Assembly: GCA_050740255.1 (NCBI GenBank) | Contig: JBOICV010000176.1 | Location: 15,306-79,305 of the forward strand | Length of the DNA: 64,000 nt | Direction: 5' to 3' | Source of the DNA: JBOICV01 sp050740255 | GTDB lineage: Bacteria; Pseudomonadota; Gammaproteobacteria; Nevskiales; JBOICV01 | The notes under the pieces: model-generated | The model's input: the letters and a program-made list of their open reading frames with translations, nothing else | Told to the model about the DNA's origin: nothing | Databases searched by the model: none | Made by a program: the position numbers and the translations under genes | Shown: in pieces, positions 31,065-40,106 of the stretch | How the letters are laid out: the number at the start of each line of letters is the position of its first letter | Numbering within the stretch: position 1 is the stretch's first letter

Positions 31065-33388
31065 ACGACTGGTGATTCCCTAGGTAGCCGCCAGCCCTGC
31101 CAGGCCAGCGGCAGCAGAATTAGCAGGCAGGCGGCGAGCAGCATAAAGCTCTGCCAGGTGTAGCGCAGATCGCTCCAGTGCTCGAACAGGCTGAAGTACT
31201 GTCCCACACAGAGTGCGCAAAGTACGGCAATACCCCAGCCGAAAGTTCTTGCTGGTGTTTGTGCGTCGGCGAGCGCCAGTGGCAGCAGAAAAATGAAATG
31301 GCAGTAATAGTTGGAAGGATAGAACAGGAAGGGAATAGTCAGCAGGCCGATAAGCGTGACCTGATGCACCTCGCGGCCGCGGCAGGCGAAAGCCGCCAGT
31401 AACAAGACGCCCGCGATAATCGTGTAGGTGAGCGGACGGCGTGCCGCGTAGGTTTGCTGCTGCGTGCGCTGCCATTCCACCCATGGCTCGGGATGATCGC
31501 GCCGCAATACATGCTTGGCGGCGAGCGCGGGATCGTAGGACATGACGTTGCGCAGGCCAACGTTATTTATGCTGGGGCCAGTTGCGTGAATTTCTATTTT
31601 TTCGAGCCAGTTACCCCAAGCGCCTTGCCAACCGAAGAGTGCCGAGCTCGCGGCGACCAAGGCAATCACCGTCGCCACCGCGCCCAGCCCGGTGCGTATC
31701 GTCGTCGCTTGCTCCTGCCACAAGCTTTCCCAGGCCGGGCAGCGCCGTGCGCGCAATTGCTGCAGACCCCACCACAGCAGCGGCAGAGCCAGAAAGAAAG
31801 TGGCCATAGCTGGGAAGGCGCGAATCAAGCCGGCATAAGCGAGCAGGCCGCCACCCAATACCCAGCGCCGATTCTTTAGCGCGCAGGCGCCGAGACCTAG
31901 CGCGACCAGCCAGTCCTGACGCAGGGTCGAGCCCATCAGATTGCTGCCGAAATTATAGAAGTCAGTGACGCCAAACAGGATGGCGGAGTAAAGCATCACG
32001 CGCAGCCCGAAGCTGCGATAGACCACGAAAAACAATAGTACGATCAGAGCTGGGTCAATCAGCCCCGCAAGTGACAACGTCCACTCATTGGCCGGCAGCT
32101 CATGAAATAGCAGCCATGCGCCGAGTATCCAAACCGGCGTGGCGTTGCCGCCGTGATCTTGCATGCTGCCGAGGTAATCGGCGTCGCCCATAGCGCGCTG
32201 CAGATACAGCATGTCCTGTGTGAATTCCTGCCAGCGTGTCTGTGTAAAACGGCCGCGCACAGCCAACACTTCCGCGGCGACCTCTGGCGCGTAACGCATA
32301 TCGTTGGTCTTCAAGTCGCGCAAGCGCACACCATTCATTCGATCCAAGGTCGCGCCTGGCGTGTTGTCGAGATAGGCGGCAAGACTGGCGAGGTACAAAC
32401 CATCGAAACGCAGTTCCGGAAAATACTTGGCTACCGGAAAGTAGTGGCGCATGTCGAAGGTATGCACCAGAGTGCGCCGACCTTTGGCCTGATCCCGGAA
32501 CTGCGGCATGCCGAAGTGGTAGTAGCAGCCCACCGCCACAACCGCGAGCGTAATCAGCAGCGCCGTCAGCATGCGCCGATCGGACTGCTGTCCGGGTCTT
32601 GCAAAAGCTTCACGCAACGCAATCGTGCCGGCGATCAGCGCGACGGCGGCGCGCAGAGCGGATTCACCTTCGAAGAACGGATAGTGTCGGAAATAGTGGT
32701 AGGCAACCCAGAGGGTCGCGGCGAGTGCGGCCGCCAGCAGTCCCCAAGTGAATTTGCGCGGTGCGCCACGTTGCAACAGCACGAACAACACCAGCAGTGC
32801 GGTGGCCAGCGCCAGACTCGCACGGCTGGTTTCCATTTCATTCAGAAACCAGGCGCGTTTGAACGGGGCTTTCGAGCCCTCCGCCGGACATTGCTGCGCG
32901 ACGCCGAACTCGGCAACGCTGTAGCGGCCGTCGCCGCCTTGGGCGCTGAGCCGCAGGTAGCGCGCAGTGACGTTAATCGTGGCGTGCCGCAGCCGCAAGC
33001 CTGCGCCAGCCACCGCAACTGCGGTCCACAGCGGCTGAAACTGCTGACCGTCGAATGAACCGGAAACCAGATACTCGTCGTTATTGTCGCCCTGCAGCCA
33101 GATGCAGCGTAGCGCGAGCGGTACACCGAGGTCATAGTCAACATAGGCCTCCGGCGAGGCCAGGTGCGCACTGTGCTCCGATAGCCAGAAAGCGCCCTCA
33201 CGCGTGCCGGTGCCGTCGGTAATGCGCCCGGCGTTGGCCACACCGAAGGCCTGTGGCGGTAGCTCCGCGAGCAAGTTATTCGGACTGGGGGCAGCTTGCG
33301 CGCAAACGCTTGCAAGCAGCAGCGATATGGTGACGATGACTAGCTGTACAGGCCTGGGAATCACGTGTTCGTCTAGAATGGAACGCAA
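31061..33388 (-). CDS. large membrane protein with N-terminal discoidin-like domain, GT39/DUF2029-like
   Basis: The 775-residue protein has a signal peptide (about 13-32, ending A-Q-A), then a domain of about 130 residues resembling the F5/8 type C (discoidin) fold: Y-V-D-Y-D-L-G near 90, S-G-S-F-D-G-Q-Q-F near 108 and R-Y-L-R-L-S-A near 140. About ten membrane helices follow from residue 190, resembling polytopic lipid-linked sugar transferases. A conserved catalytic Asp cannot be identified with confidence. It may transfer or bind a sugar at the periplasmic face. It is divergent from another such protein at 33450, 61 bases away. Confidence 0.6.
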   Translation of the reverse strand: MRSILDEHVIPRPVQLVIVTISLLLASVCAQAAPSPNNLLAELPPQAFGVANAGRITDGTGTREGAFWLSEHSAHLASPEAYVDYDLGVPLALRCIWLQGDNNDEYLVSGSFDGQQFQPLWTAVAVAGAGLRLRHATINVTARYLRLSAQGGDGRYSVAEFGVAQQCPAEGSKAPFKRAWFLNEMETSRASLALATALLVLFVLLQRGAPRKFTWGLLAAALAATLWVAYHYFRHYPFFEGESALRAAVALIAGTIALREAFARPGQQSDRRMLTALLITLAVVAVGCYYHFGMPQFRDQAKGRRTLVHTFDMRHYFPVAKYFPELRFDGLYLASLAAYLDNTPGATLDRMNGVRLRDLKTNDMRYAPEVAAEVLAVRGRFTQTRWQEFTQDMLYLQRAMGDADYLGSMQDHGGNATPVWILGAWLLFHELPANEWTLSLAGLIDPALIVLLFFVVYRSFGLRVMLYSAILFGVTDFYNFGSNLMGSTLRQDWLVALGLGACALKNRRWVLGGGLLAYAGLIRAFPAMATFFLALPLLWWGLQQLRARRCPAWESLWQEQATTIRTGLGAVATVIALVAASSALFGWQGAWGNWLEKIEIHATGPSINNVGLRNVMSYDPALAAKHVLRRDHPEPWVEWQRTQQQTYAARRPLTYTIIAGVLLLAAFACRGREVHQVTLIGLLTIPFLFYPSNYYCHFIFLLPLALADAQTPARTFGWGIAVLCALCVGQYFSLFEHWSDLRYTWQSFMLLAACLLILLPLAWQGWRLPRESPVV

Positions 33389-33449
33389 TCAAAGTTAATG
33401 GCTTTCGTACCGTTACCGGCAACACAGAGTCCGCAGCGGCGGACTGCGT

Positions 33450-35003
33450 ATGGCTTCAACACAAAAACTCCATTTCCGGCTGCATTACCTCTTGGCGGGA
33501 CTCGCGCTGGTTGTCGCGGCCGTGCTGTGGGCACAGACACCTCTGACGCTGGACGATGCCTTCATCTCTTACCGGTATGCGCGAAACCTGGTTCAAGGTC
33601 AGGGCCTGGTCTTCAACAGCGGCGAGTTGGTCGAAGGCTACACCAATTTTCTATGGGTACTGATCGCCGCGTTGGCGATTGCATGTAAAGCCGATCCGTT
33701 CGCGGCGACGCGGCTGTTGGGAGTGCTCTCCTACGGAATTGGAGTTCTGTTCTGCGCGCAAGCCTTGTACGCGACGGCACCACAGCGCATTTCCAGCCTG
33801 CTGCTCGTGGCATTTTTGGGTATGTTGCTGCTGCCCGATGGCTTGCTGGCCGCCGTCGGCACCGGCCTAGAAACCGCTTTCGTCGGCACGCTGGGCATTC
33901 TGCTCGGCTTAAGCCTGTTTGTTTGGTCTGAACGAATCCGCGCCGCATATCTCATAGCCGCAGGCACAGCGCTAATCCTGCTCTTGACGCGGCTCGACGC
34001 CGTATTGCCAGTGGCCGCAGCGGGCTTGGTGTTCTGGCTTAGTCGCCTGCCAAATGGCGTGCGCTCTGCAACTTGGCACACCGCCGTACAGTTCGCCATT
34101 CCGGCGCTGGGGCTGATTATCTATTTGCTCTGGAAAATCAGCTATTACGGCGAACTGCTGCCCAATACCTACTACGCCAAGGGCGGCGATCTCTGGTCCT
34201 GGGAGCAAGGAAAGGCTTATCTGCGGTCGTTCCTGTCCAGTAATCCTCAAGTTGCAGCCGCTCTGCCGCTGGCGTTTCTGGCTGCTTTTGCCGCTGACGC
34301 GCCCACATGGCGCAGATTCGCTCAATATGCGTTGCTGACCGTCCTGCTGCGTTGCGCTTACGTTGGGAAAGTCGGCGGGGATTTCATGCAGTATCGCTTC
34401 ATCTGGGAAACTTATCCGCTGCTTATTTGCGCTGCCGCGATCGGGCTGGGCAAGCTGGCGAGCCTAACAGAACCGCTGTGGGCCTTTGCTCTGGTATTAG
34501 TCTGCCTGGTATTGAGTGCGCAGCCCGCGACCCTGGACAATAAGTTCGGACAACAGTGGCCGGACGAGATGGATCGCTATGCACGCGAAGGCCAGCAGGT
34601 TGGCAAAGCGCTGTACGCGGTTCTGCCAGAAAACACGGTCATTGCTACCACGCTGGTAGGCACCTTGGGTTACTACACTAACCTCAAAATCGTTGATCAG
34701 TGGGGACTCACTGACAGGTTTATAGCCCACATGCCCGTTTCTCGTATCGTGACGCGCGGCCATGTCAAATTCGCGCCACAGGAATATCTACGTTCGCGCG
34801 GTGTCAATCTGTATATTGCTCACCCGCAACTGTGTTCCTGCAGTCAACCATGTACCGAGGCCTTGCCCAATGTATTCATACGAGTGGAACGCGACTTGTG
34901 TGTGCGCAGCTGGTACTTCGGGCAGACGGACGATTTGACGCGTCATTTCTGCAGCCACCCCCAAAACTTCGTCCTGCATAACATCATCTGCCCGAGCTCC
35001 TGA
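33450..35003 (+). CDS. polytopic glycosyltransferase-like membrane protein
   Basis: The 517-residue protein has about ten hydrophobic helices. The first external loop contains L-T-L-D-D-A-F-I-S-Y-R-Y-A-R-N-L, with G-E-L-V-E-G-Y-T-N-F-L-W after it; the DD pair in this loop is the usual catalytic site of GT-C lipid-phosphosugar transferases, and the whole motif recalls arabinofuranosyl/mannosyl transferases. The last 130 residues form a periplasmic domain with six or more cysteines. Donor and acceptor are unknown. It shares a short divergent promoter region with the protein at 33388 and precedes pyk by four bases. Confidence 0.7.
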   Translation: MASTQKLHFRLHYLLAGLALVVAAVLWAQTPLTLDDAFISYRYARNLVQGQGLVFNSGELVEGYTNFLWVLIAALAIACKADPFAATRLLGVLSYGIGVLFCAQALYATAPQRISSLLLVAFLGMLLLPDGLLAAVGTGLETAFVGTLGILLGLSLFVWSERIRAAYLIAAGTALILLLTRLDAVLPVAAAGLVFWLSRLPNGVRSATWHTAVQFAIPALGLIIYLLWKISYYGELLPNTYYAKGGDLWSWEQGKAYLRSFLSSNPQVAAALPLAFLAAFAADAPTWRRFAQYALLTVLLRCAYVGKVGGDFMQYRFIWETYPLLICAAAIGLGKLASLTEPLWAFALVLVCLVLSAQPATLDNKFGQQWPDEMDRYAREGQQVGKALYAVLPENTVIATTLVGTLGYYTNLKIVDQWGLTDRFIAHMPVSRIVTRGHVKFAPQEYLRSRGVNLYIAHPQLCSCSQPCTEALPNVFIRVERDLCVRSWYFGQTDDLTRHFCSHPQNFVLHNIICPSS

Positions 35004-35007
35004 AACC

Positions 35008-36432
35008 ATGCGTCAGACCAAAGTCGTAGCGACGCTCGGTCCCGCCACCGACCGCCCCGGCGTACTGCGCGAATTGGTCGGGGCTGGAGTAGATGTGGTG
35101 CGGTTGAATTTTTCCCATGGCGTCGCCGACGACCATAAAAAGCGCGCTGCGGCAGTGCTTGCCGCGGCCGAGGAACTGAAACGCGACGTCGGTATCCTCG
35201 GTGATTTGCAAGGCCCCAAGATCCGCATCGAATCTTTCCGCGGCGGCGGCGTGGAACTGAGCGAAGGCCAGGACTTCACGCTGGACGCGGGTCTGGCGCA
35301 CGATGCGGGCAACGTCCACGTCGTGGCGACGAGTTACACCCAGTTGCCGCAAGACGTACGCACCGGCGATGTGCTGGTGCTCAACGATGGCGCGATCAGC
35401 CTCGAGGTGCAGGAGGTGGCGGGCAGCCAGGTGCGCTGCAAGGTCGTGGTGGGCGGCCTGCTCACCAATCGCAAAGGCATCAATAAACTGGGCGGCGGCT
35501 TGTCGGCCGAGGCGCTTACCCTCAAGGATCGAGACGATATCCGGCTGGCGGCCGAAATCGGCGTGGATTTTCTGGCCGTGTCCTTCCCGCGCAGCGCGGC
35601 GGACATGCAGCTCGCGCGCCGGCTTTACAGCGAAGCTGGCGGCCGCGGCCAACTGGTCGCGAAGATCGAGCGCACGGAAGCGGTGACTCAGCTCGACGCG
35701 CTGCTGGCAGAGAGCGATGCCGTCATGGTTGCGCGCGGCGATCTGGGCGTGGAAATCGGCGATGCCGAATTGCCCGGTGTGCAGAAACGCATCATCGCCG
35801 CGGCGCGCGAGCAGAACCGCCTGGTGATTACCGCCACGCAAATGATGGAGTCCATGATCGCGAGTCCGGTGCCGACCCGGGCCGAGGTGCTGGACGTAGC
35901 CAATGCGGTAATGGACGGCAGCGATGCGGTGATGTTGTCGGCCGAGACTGCGGCCGGCAAGTATCCGGTGAAGGCGGTGCAGGCTATGTGTCGTGTCTGC
36001 ATCGGCGCAGAGCGCCAGCAGGTGACGCAACGTTCGGCGGCACTGCTGACGCGTCATTTCGAGCGCACCGACGAAGCGATTGCCATGGCCGCGATCTACA
36101 CCGCGCAGAACATGCGCGCCGGCGCCATCATCGCGCTGACCGAGTCCGGCGGCACCGCGATCTGGATGTCCCGCGCCGCGACCACGATTCCGATTTACGC
36201 GCTGACCCGGCACGAGCATGCGCGCCGCCGGCTGGCCTTGTGCCGCGGCGTTTACCCGGTCGAGTTCGATCCGTCCAGTCTCGACGGTGTGGTAGCGGTA
36301 CGCGAGGCGATCAGCTGCCTGAAAAACAAGGGCCAGTTGCGCGACGGCGAGCGTGTGCTGATTACCAAGGGCGATTTGGACTCCATCGGCGGCACCAATG
36401 CCATGAAAGTCGTGAAAGTGGGCGAGATTTGA
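35008..36432 (+). CDS. pyk: pyruvate kinase
   Basis: The 474-residue protein is full-length pyruvate kinase: T-K-V-V-A-T-L-G-P-A at the start, R-L-N-F-S-H-G near residue 33, V-A-K-I-E-R-T-E-A-V (catalytic Lys), M-V-A-R-G-D-L-G-V-E-I and T-A-T-Q-M-M-E-S-M. It converts phosphoenolpyruvate and ADP to pyruvate and ATP in the last step of glycolysis. The neighbouring transferase stop is four bases upstream, an unusual partner. The stop overlaps a TTG start of the GFA gene. Confidence 0.97.
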   Translation: MRQTKVVATLGPATDRPGVLRELVGAGVDVVRLNFSHGVADDHKKRAAAVLAAAEELKRDVGILGDLQGPKIRIESFRGGGVELSEGQDFTLDAGLAHDAGNVHVVATSYTQLPQDVRTGDVLVLNDGAISLEVQEVAGSQVRCKVVVGGLLTNRKGINKLGGGLSAEALTLKDRDDIRLAAEIGVDFLAVSFPRSAADMQLARRLYSEAGGRGQLVAKIERTEAVTQLDALLAESDAVMVARGDLGVEIGDAELPGVQKRIIAAAREQNRLVITATQMMESMIASPVPTRAEVLDVANAVMDGSDAVMLSAETAAGKYPVKAVQAMCRVCIGAERQQVTQRSAALLTRHFERTDEAIAMAAIYTAQNMRAGAIIALTESGGTAIWMSRAATTIPIYALTRHEHARRRLALCRGVYPVEFDPSSLDGVVAVREAISCLKNKGQLRDGERVLITKGDLDSIGGTNAMKVVKVGEI

Positions 36433-36836
36433 CCGCACGCACCGGACATTGCTTGTGTGGCGCAGTGCAATTCACCGCCAGCGGCGCACCGCACAGCGTC
36501 GGCCATTGCTGTTGCAAGATGTGCCAGACCAGCGTCGGCGCAGTAGCCGTGACCTGGGCCACCTTCCCGGCGACGGCGGCTGAAATTCGCGGCGAGACGC
36601 TGAGTTGGTATCGCTCATCGAAGCGAGCCGAACGAGGTTTTTGCAATCGCTGCGGCGCCAGTCTCGCCTGGCGCAAGCTCGACGGTAAATACATTGACCT
36701 TACCGTCGCCTTATTCGATCAGCCAGACGATTTGCCGCCTACGTACGCCATCTGGGCCAGTCGCAAGCCGACCTGGCTCAAACTGGACGAGCACCTGCCG
36801 CAGCACGCCGAGCAGGCGCACACCGAGCCGGAGTAG
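36429..36836 (+). CDS. GFA-family zinc-binding protein
   Basis: The 135-residue protein has the GFA (glutathione-dependent formaldehyde-activating) domain: G-H-C-L-C-G-A-V-Q-F, then H-C-C-C-K-M-C-Q-T-S and F-C-N-R-C-G-A-S, seven or more cysteines for two zinc sites. The founding protein was proposed to help join formaldehyde to glutathione, but most members have unknown substrates. The TTG start overlaps the pyk stop (TTGA), giving the expected length. Confidence 0.87.
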   Translation: MTARTGHCLCGAVQFTASGAPHSVGHCCCKMCQTSVGAVAVTWATFPATAAEIRGETLSWYRSSKRAERGFCNRCGASLAWRKLDGKYIDLTVALFDQPDDLPPTYAIWASRKPTWLKLDEHLPQHAEQAHTEPE

Positions 36837-36843
36837 CAATTTT

Positions 36844-36894
36844 GTCATTCTGAGCGCCTACAGGCGCGAAGAATCTGATTTGGCTCAGGATGAC
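36844..36894. repeat. GTCATTCTGAG / AGGATGAC interspersed repeat
   Basis: GTCATTCTGAGCGCC with GGCGCGAAGAATCTG and CTCAGGATGAC forms nested imperfect inverted repeats in the gap between the convergent GFA and crotonase genes. Confidence 0.55.
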
Positions 36895-36908
36895 TTTGCT
36901 TGGCAAAG

Positions 36909-37664
36909 TCACTTCTTCGCCGTCAGTTTGGCCACAAGCGCGTGCAGGGTTTTCTGCGCTTCTTCGCGGTAGAAAAAATCCCCCACCGAGCGCGTATCGA
37001 GTTGCGCCTGGGCGAAGGCCGCGTGCAAGTCGGCGCGCGCCACCGCCCGCATGGACAGCATGGCCTGGCGCGGCAGGGCCAGCATCCGCTGCGCCTGTGC
37101 CAGCGCCCGCGGCACGACTTCCTCAGGCGGCGCCAATTCGTTGACCAGTCCCAGACGCAGCGCCTCGGCGGCGCCAATCATTTTGCCTTCGGTCACCAGA
37201 CGCTCGGCGGCGCCCGCGCCGACCAGGCGCACCAGTGCGTGATGGATGTGCGTCGGCACCATCAGACCGACTTCGACTTCATTGACGCCGATGCGAAAGT
37301 CACCCTCGGCCATTACCCGATAGTCGCAGCAGATCGACAACACCGCACCGCCTGCCGGTGAATGGCCGCTAATCGCTGCGATCACGGGAATCGGCGAACG
37401 TCCCAGCGTCTCGGTCAGCGTGAAGAACTCGGCGAGAAAGGCAGTTAACTCGGCGCGCTCGAACTTTAGCAGTGAAGGCACGTCCAGCCCGGCCGAGAAA
37501 ATGCGCGGTCTGGCCGACGACAGAATGAGTGCCTGGGCGCCCTGCCCGGGAGCGGCCCTTACCGCCTCCAGCAGTCGCGCCACCAGCTCGGTGCCGAGCG
37601 CATTGACCGGCGGTCGGTTCATCCGTAGTTCCCACACCTCCCCGTGTTGAACGGTTTCCAACAT
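36909..37664 (-). CDS. enoyl-CoA hydratase/isomerase family protein
   Basis: The 251-residue crotonase-fold protein has N-R-P-P-V-N-A-L near residue 15, F-S-A-G-L-D-V near 57 and G-H-S-P-A-G-G-A-V-L-S-I-C-C-D-Y-R near 99. The segment N-E-V-E-V-G-L follows at the usual place of the second catalytic residue. These patterns suit a delta3,delta2-enoyl-CoA isomerase as well as a hydratase. AGGAGAG supports the ATG at 37664; an upstream start at 37721 would add an unrelated 19-residue extension. It stands alone between convergent and divergent neighbours. Confidence 0.88.
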   Translation of the reverse strand: MLETVQHGEVWELRMNRPPVNALGTELVARLLEAVRAAPGQGAQALILSSARPRIFSAGLDVPSLLKFERAELTAFLAEFFTLTETLGRSPIPVIAAISGHSPAGGAVLSICCDYRVMAEGDFRIGVNEVEVGLMVPTHIHHALVRLVGAGAAERLVTEGKMIGAAEALRLGLVNELAPPEEVVPRALAQAQRMLALPRQAMLSMRAVARADLHAAFAQAQLDTRSVGDFFYREEAQKTLHALVAKLTAKK

Positions 37665-37735
37665 GCAAGCTCTCCTGAAAGACGTCCGGCGCGCAGTATA
37701 GCCTCGGCATGAAAACTTCATGCCAGGGGGCTAGA

Positions 37736-39565
37736 ATGACCAGCAAACCCAAGGAAATTCATATGGCCGGTGATGAGGCAGGACAGAACAGCAGGCCGTT
37801 CGGTGGGCTGGCGATATTGGCCGGAATCCTGTTCGTGACGGGTGCTGTGGCCGCAGGTTTGTGGGCCTATCGCGATCAGGTGACGCCGGGCGGCACTCTT
37901 GAGGAAACGCTGGCCGTGCTGGAAGATCCCAGCGCCCAGCCCAAGCGCCGCAAACCAAAACGTGAAACGGTGGCTGAGGAAACCGCGGCCGGGGAGCTTG
38001 GCGCGGACGCACAAGTTGCGGCCGGCGCAGAACCACCACCCGCGGCCGTACCGGCCAGCACTGGGCTTTATCCGCCGGAAGCCACGGCGGAAGCCGCCGC
38101 GCACCTGTGCTTCTTCTCGTTCAACAACCCGGTCGAATACCAGCAGTTCAAGCGCTTCATCGCCTCCATACAGCCGAATACGCCGATCAAACTCAGCGTG
38201 GCCGAGTACATCGCCAACGACGCCGATGTCGAGGACGCTTTCCTCGCGGTGCTGAACTCCGGCGTGAAATGCGACGGCGTGGTGCTGTCCGGTCACCATA
38301 CCGACGAGTTTTACGGCGATCGCAGCTCCGGCGACATGGACTTCGATTTCCTCGAGGAGCAGGCCTGCAATCCGCGCCACGCGGCGTGGTTTTCACATGT
38401 GAAGGCGCTGTGGCTGCAGGGTTGCAATACCGTCAAGACCAAGATGCTCAATGACGAGGTGGATTCGGACGAGCGCATTCACGGCTCGCCCTTGCCGATG
38501 ATGACCGGCCTGATCCGCGTCAACGATCTCGAGGACGGGCTGGAAGACGCGCGTGACCTGCTGGAGGAGAATCTCAACGACGAGAATCTGGTCAACGACT
38601 ATATGCGGATTTTTCCCACCGCCACGGTGTTCGGCTGGAGTTTCATGGCGCCCGGCGAGAAAGCCGGCTCGCATTACTCGATGCCTTATCACGTGGCGCA
38701 GGTGTCGCATGTGCTGAATCCCGCGGAGGAGTTTTTCGCCAATCCAATGAAGAGCGAGATTCCGGCGGCGTCCGCGCAGCATTACGCCGCGGCGCTATAC
38801 GGCATGCTGACGCGCCCGGCCACTGCGGGCGCCGATCCGATTCCCGGCATGAACGAGGACAGTTTCATCCTCGGCTGGCGGCGGCACGGCGATTTCCGTT
38901 TCAAATGGGCGCTGGACAATCCAGACCTGCGCGGCTATCACTCGCTGTTGAACGCGGATAACGAGATCAATCGGCAGCTCAAGGGACTGAATTGCCTGCT
39001 GCAGGCGATCGACGACAAGCGAGTCAATGGCGAAAGCGTCGCGTCCGTCGCCGATTACGCGCTCGCTCAGGAATCGCTGATACCTTTCACCAGTTACACG
39101 CTCGCCGCGCTGGCGCGGAACTCCGGCGGCAGCTTGCGCGCGCGGATGCAGGACAACGCCACGCTAATGGGCTATCTGCAACGCGCTGCCGCGGCTGAGG
39201 GTTATCGCGGCAACGACGCCAGGAGCCTGCTGGCTTATCTGCGACCGGCGGATGCGGATCAGGCGGTGGGCAGTGCTGCAGTATCGGAAGATGTAAGCAC
39301 TGCAGCCAACGCGCCGGCCGAAGTTCCGGCGCAGCCTGCGTCGGCGGATGAAGCCGAGCCTCCGCCGGTTGATGATGCAAGCGTACCAGCGGCAGAGTCG
39401 GCTTCTGAGCCTGAGCAGGCCGCGCCGGCGCCGGTGGTAAGGCCGCCTGCCGCAAACGAGGTGAGAGCACCGCCGCGCGAGGCTACCCGCTCTGCCAAGC
39501 GCAAGCGCGTAACGCTCGCGCCGGTGCTCGGCAGCGAGGACGCCGTCTCCTACGACGAAGATTGA
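37736..39565 (+). CDS. membrane-anchored protein with caspase-like (clan CD) His/Cys signature
   Basis: The 609-residue protein has a cytoplasmic Lys-containing N-terminus, one membrane helix (about 24-43), a Pro/Ala/Glu-rich spacer and, from about 120, a globular domain. Two hydrophobic strands end in V-V-L-S-G-H-H-T (H187/H188) and A-L-W-L-Q-G-C-N-T (C230). A strand-S-G-H followed 40-50 residues later by strand-Q-x-C is the catalytic layout of caspases, CHAT and related clan CD peptidases. The C-terminal 110 residues are acidic, Pro/Ala-rich and probably disordered. No known family is recognised and activity is unproven. ATGs at 37736 and 37763 both have ribosome binding sites. The stop overlaps the L,D-transpeptidase start. 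Confidence 0.6.
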   Translation: MTSKPKEIHMAGDEAGQNSRPFGGLAILAGILFVTGAVAAGLWAYRDQVTPGGTLEETLAVLEDPSAQPKRRKPKRETVAEETAAGELGADAQVAAGAEPPPAAVPASTGLYPPEATAEAAAHLCFFSFNNPVEYQQFKRFIASIQPNTPIKLSVAEYIANDADVEDAFLAVLNSGVKCDGVVLSGHHTDEFYGDRSSGDMDFDFLEEQACNPRHAAWFSHVKALWLQGCNTVKTKMLNDEVDSDERIHGSPLPMMTGLIRVNDLEDGLEDARDLLEENLNDENLVNDYMRIFPTATVFGWSFMAPGEKAGSHYSMPYHVAQVSHVLNPAEEFFANPMKSEIPAASAQHYAAALYGMLTRPATAGADPIPGMNEDSFILGWRRHGDFRFKWALDNPDLRGYHSLLNADNEINRQLKGLNCLLQAIDDKRVNGESVASVADYALAQESLIPFTSYTLAALARNSGGSLRARMQDNATLMGYLQRAAAAEGYRGNDARSLLAYLRPADADQAVGSAAVSEDVSTAANAPAEVPAQPASADEAEPPPVDDASVPAAESASEPEQAAPAPVVRPPAANEVRAPPREATRSAKRKRVTLAPVLGSEDAVSYDED

Positions 39566-40089
39566 ATATCACCCGTGTTGCGGCCGGTTTCGGCCTGTGG
39601 TTCTCGCTCGCACTGTCTCTTGCTGTTCATGCCGCGCCGCCAATAGAAACCAACCACGAGCCGCTGCGGGCCGATCGCGTGGTGCTGCGCAAAGCCGACC
39701 GTCTGCTGGAGCTGTACAACGGCGACGAGTTGCTGAAAAGTTACACTATCTCCCTGGGCCGCAATCCGGTCGGCCATAAGCAACAGCAGGGCGATTCGCG
39801 TACGCCGGAAGGTGAGTATGTGCTCGACTGGCGCAACCCGCGCAGCCAGTTCCATCGCTCGCTGCACATCTCCTATCCCGACGCCGAGGACCGCGCCAGC
39901 GCCAAAAAGCGCGGCGTTGCGCCCGGGGGTGATATCTTTCTGCATGGCTCGCCCAATGGGCTCGCCGGTTCCGAGGAGCTGCTGTCCGGCATGGACTGGA
40001 CTGACGGGTGCATCGCCGTGACCAATCGCGAGATCGAAGAGATCTGGCGGGCAGTGCGCGACGGCACGCCCATCACCATACTTCCCTGA
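39562..40089 (+). CDS. L,D-transpeptidase (YkuD domain), exported
   Basis: The 175-residue protein has a signal peptide (about 1-24, ending V-H-A-A) and a YkuD domain. R-T-P-E-G-E-Y near residue 80 and the catalytic motif H-G-S-P-N-G followed by W-T-D-G-C-I-A-V-T-N show an L,D-transpeptidase; the usual S-x-G-C-x-R is D-G-C-I-A-V here. It would cross-link peptidoglycan or attach lipoproteins in the periplasm. The TTG start overlaps the upstream stop (TTGA), so it is translationally coupled to the caspase-like protein. Confidence 0.9.
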   Translation: MNITRVAAGFGLWFSLALSLAVHAAPPIETNHEPLRADRVVLRKADRLLELYNGDELLKSYTISLGRNPVGHKQQQGDSRTPEGEYVLDWRNPRSQFHRSLHISYPDAEDRASAKKRGVAPGGDIFLHGSPNGLAGSEELLSGMDWTDGCIAVTNREIEEIWRAVRDGTPITILP

Positions 40090-40106
40090 GGGTGGCCAAG
40101 CGGCTG

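Noticed and set aside
34984..36438. 484-residue open frame antisense to pyruvate kinase
   Set aside because: It mirrors the pyk codon pattern and has no recognisable motif or ribosome binding site.
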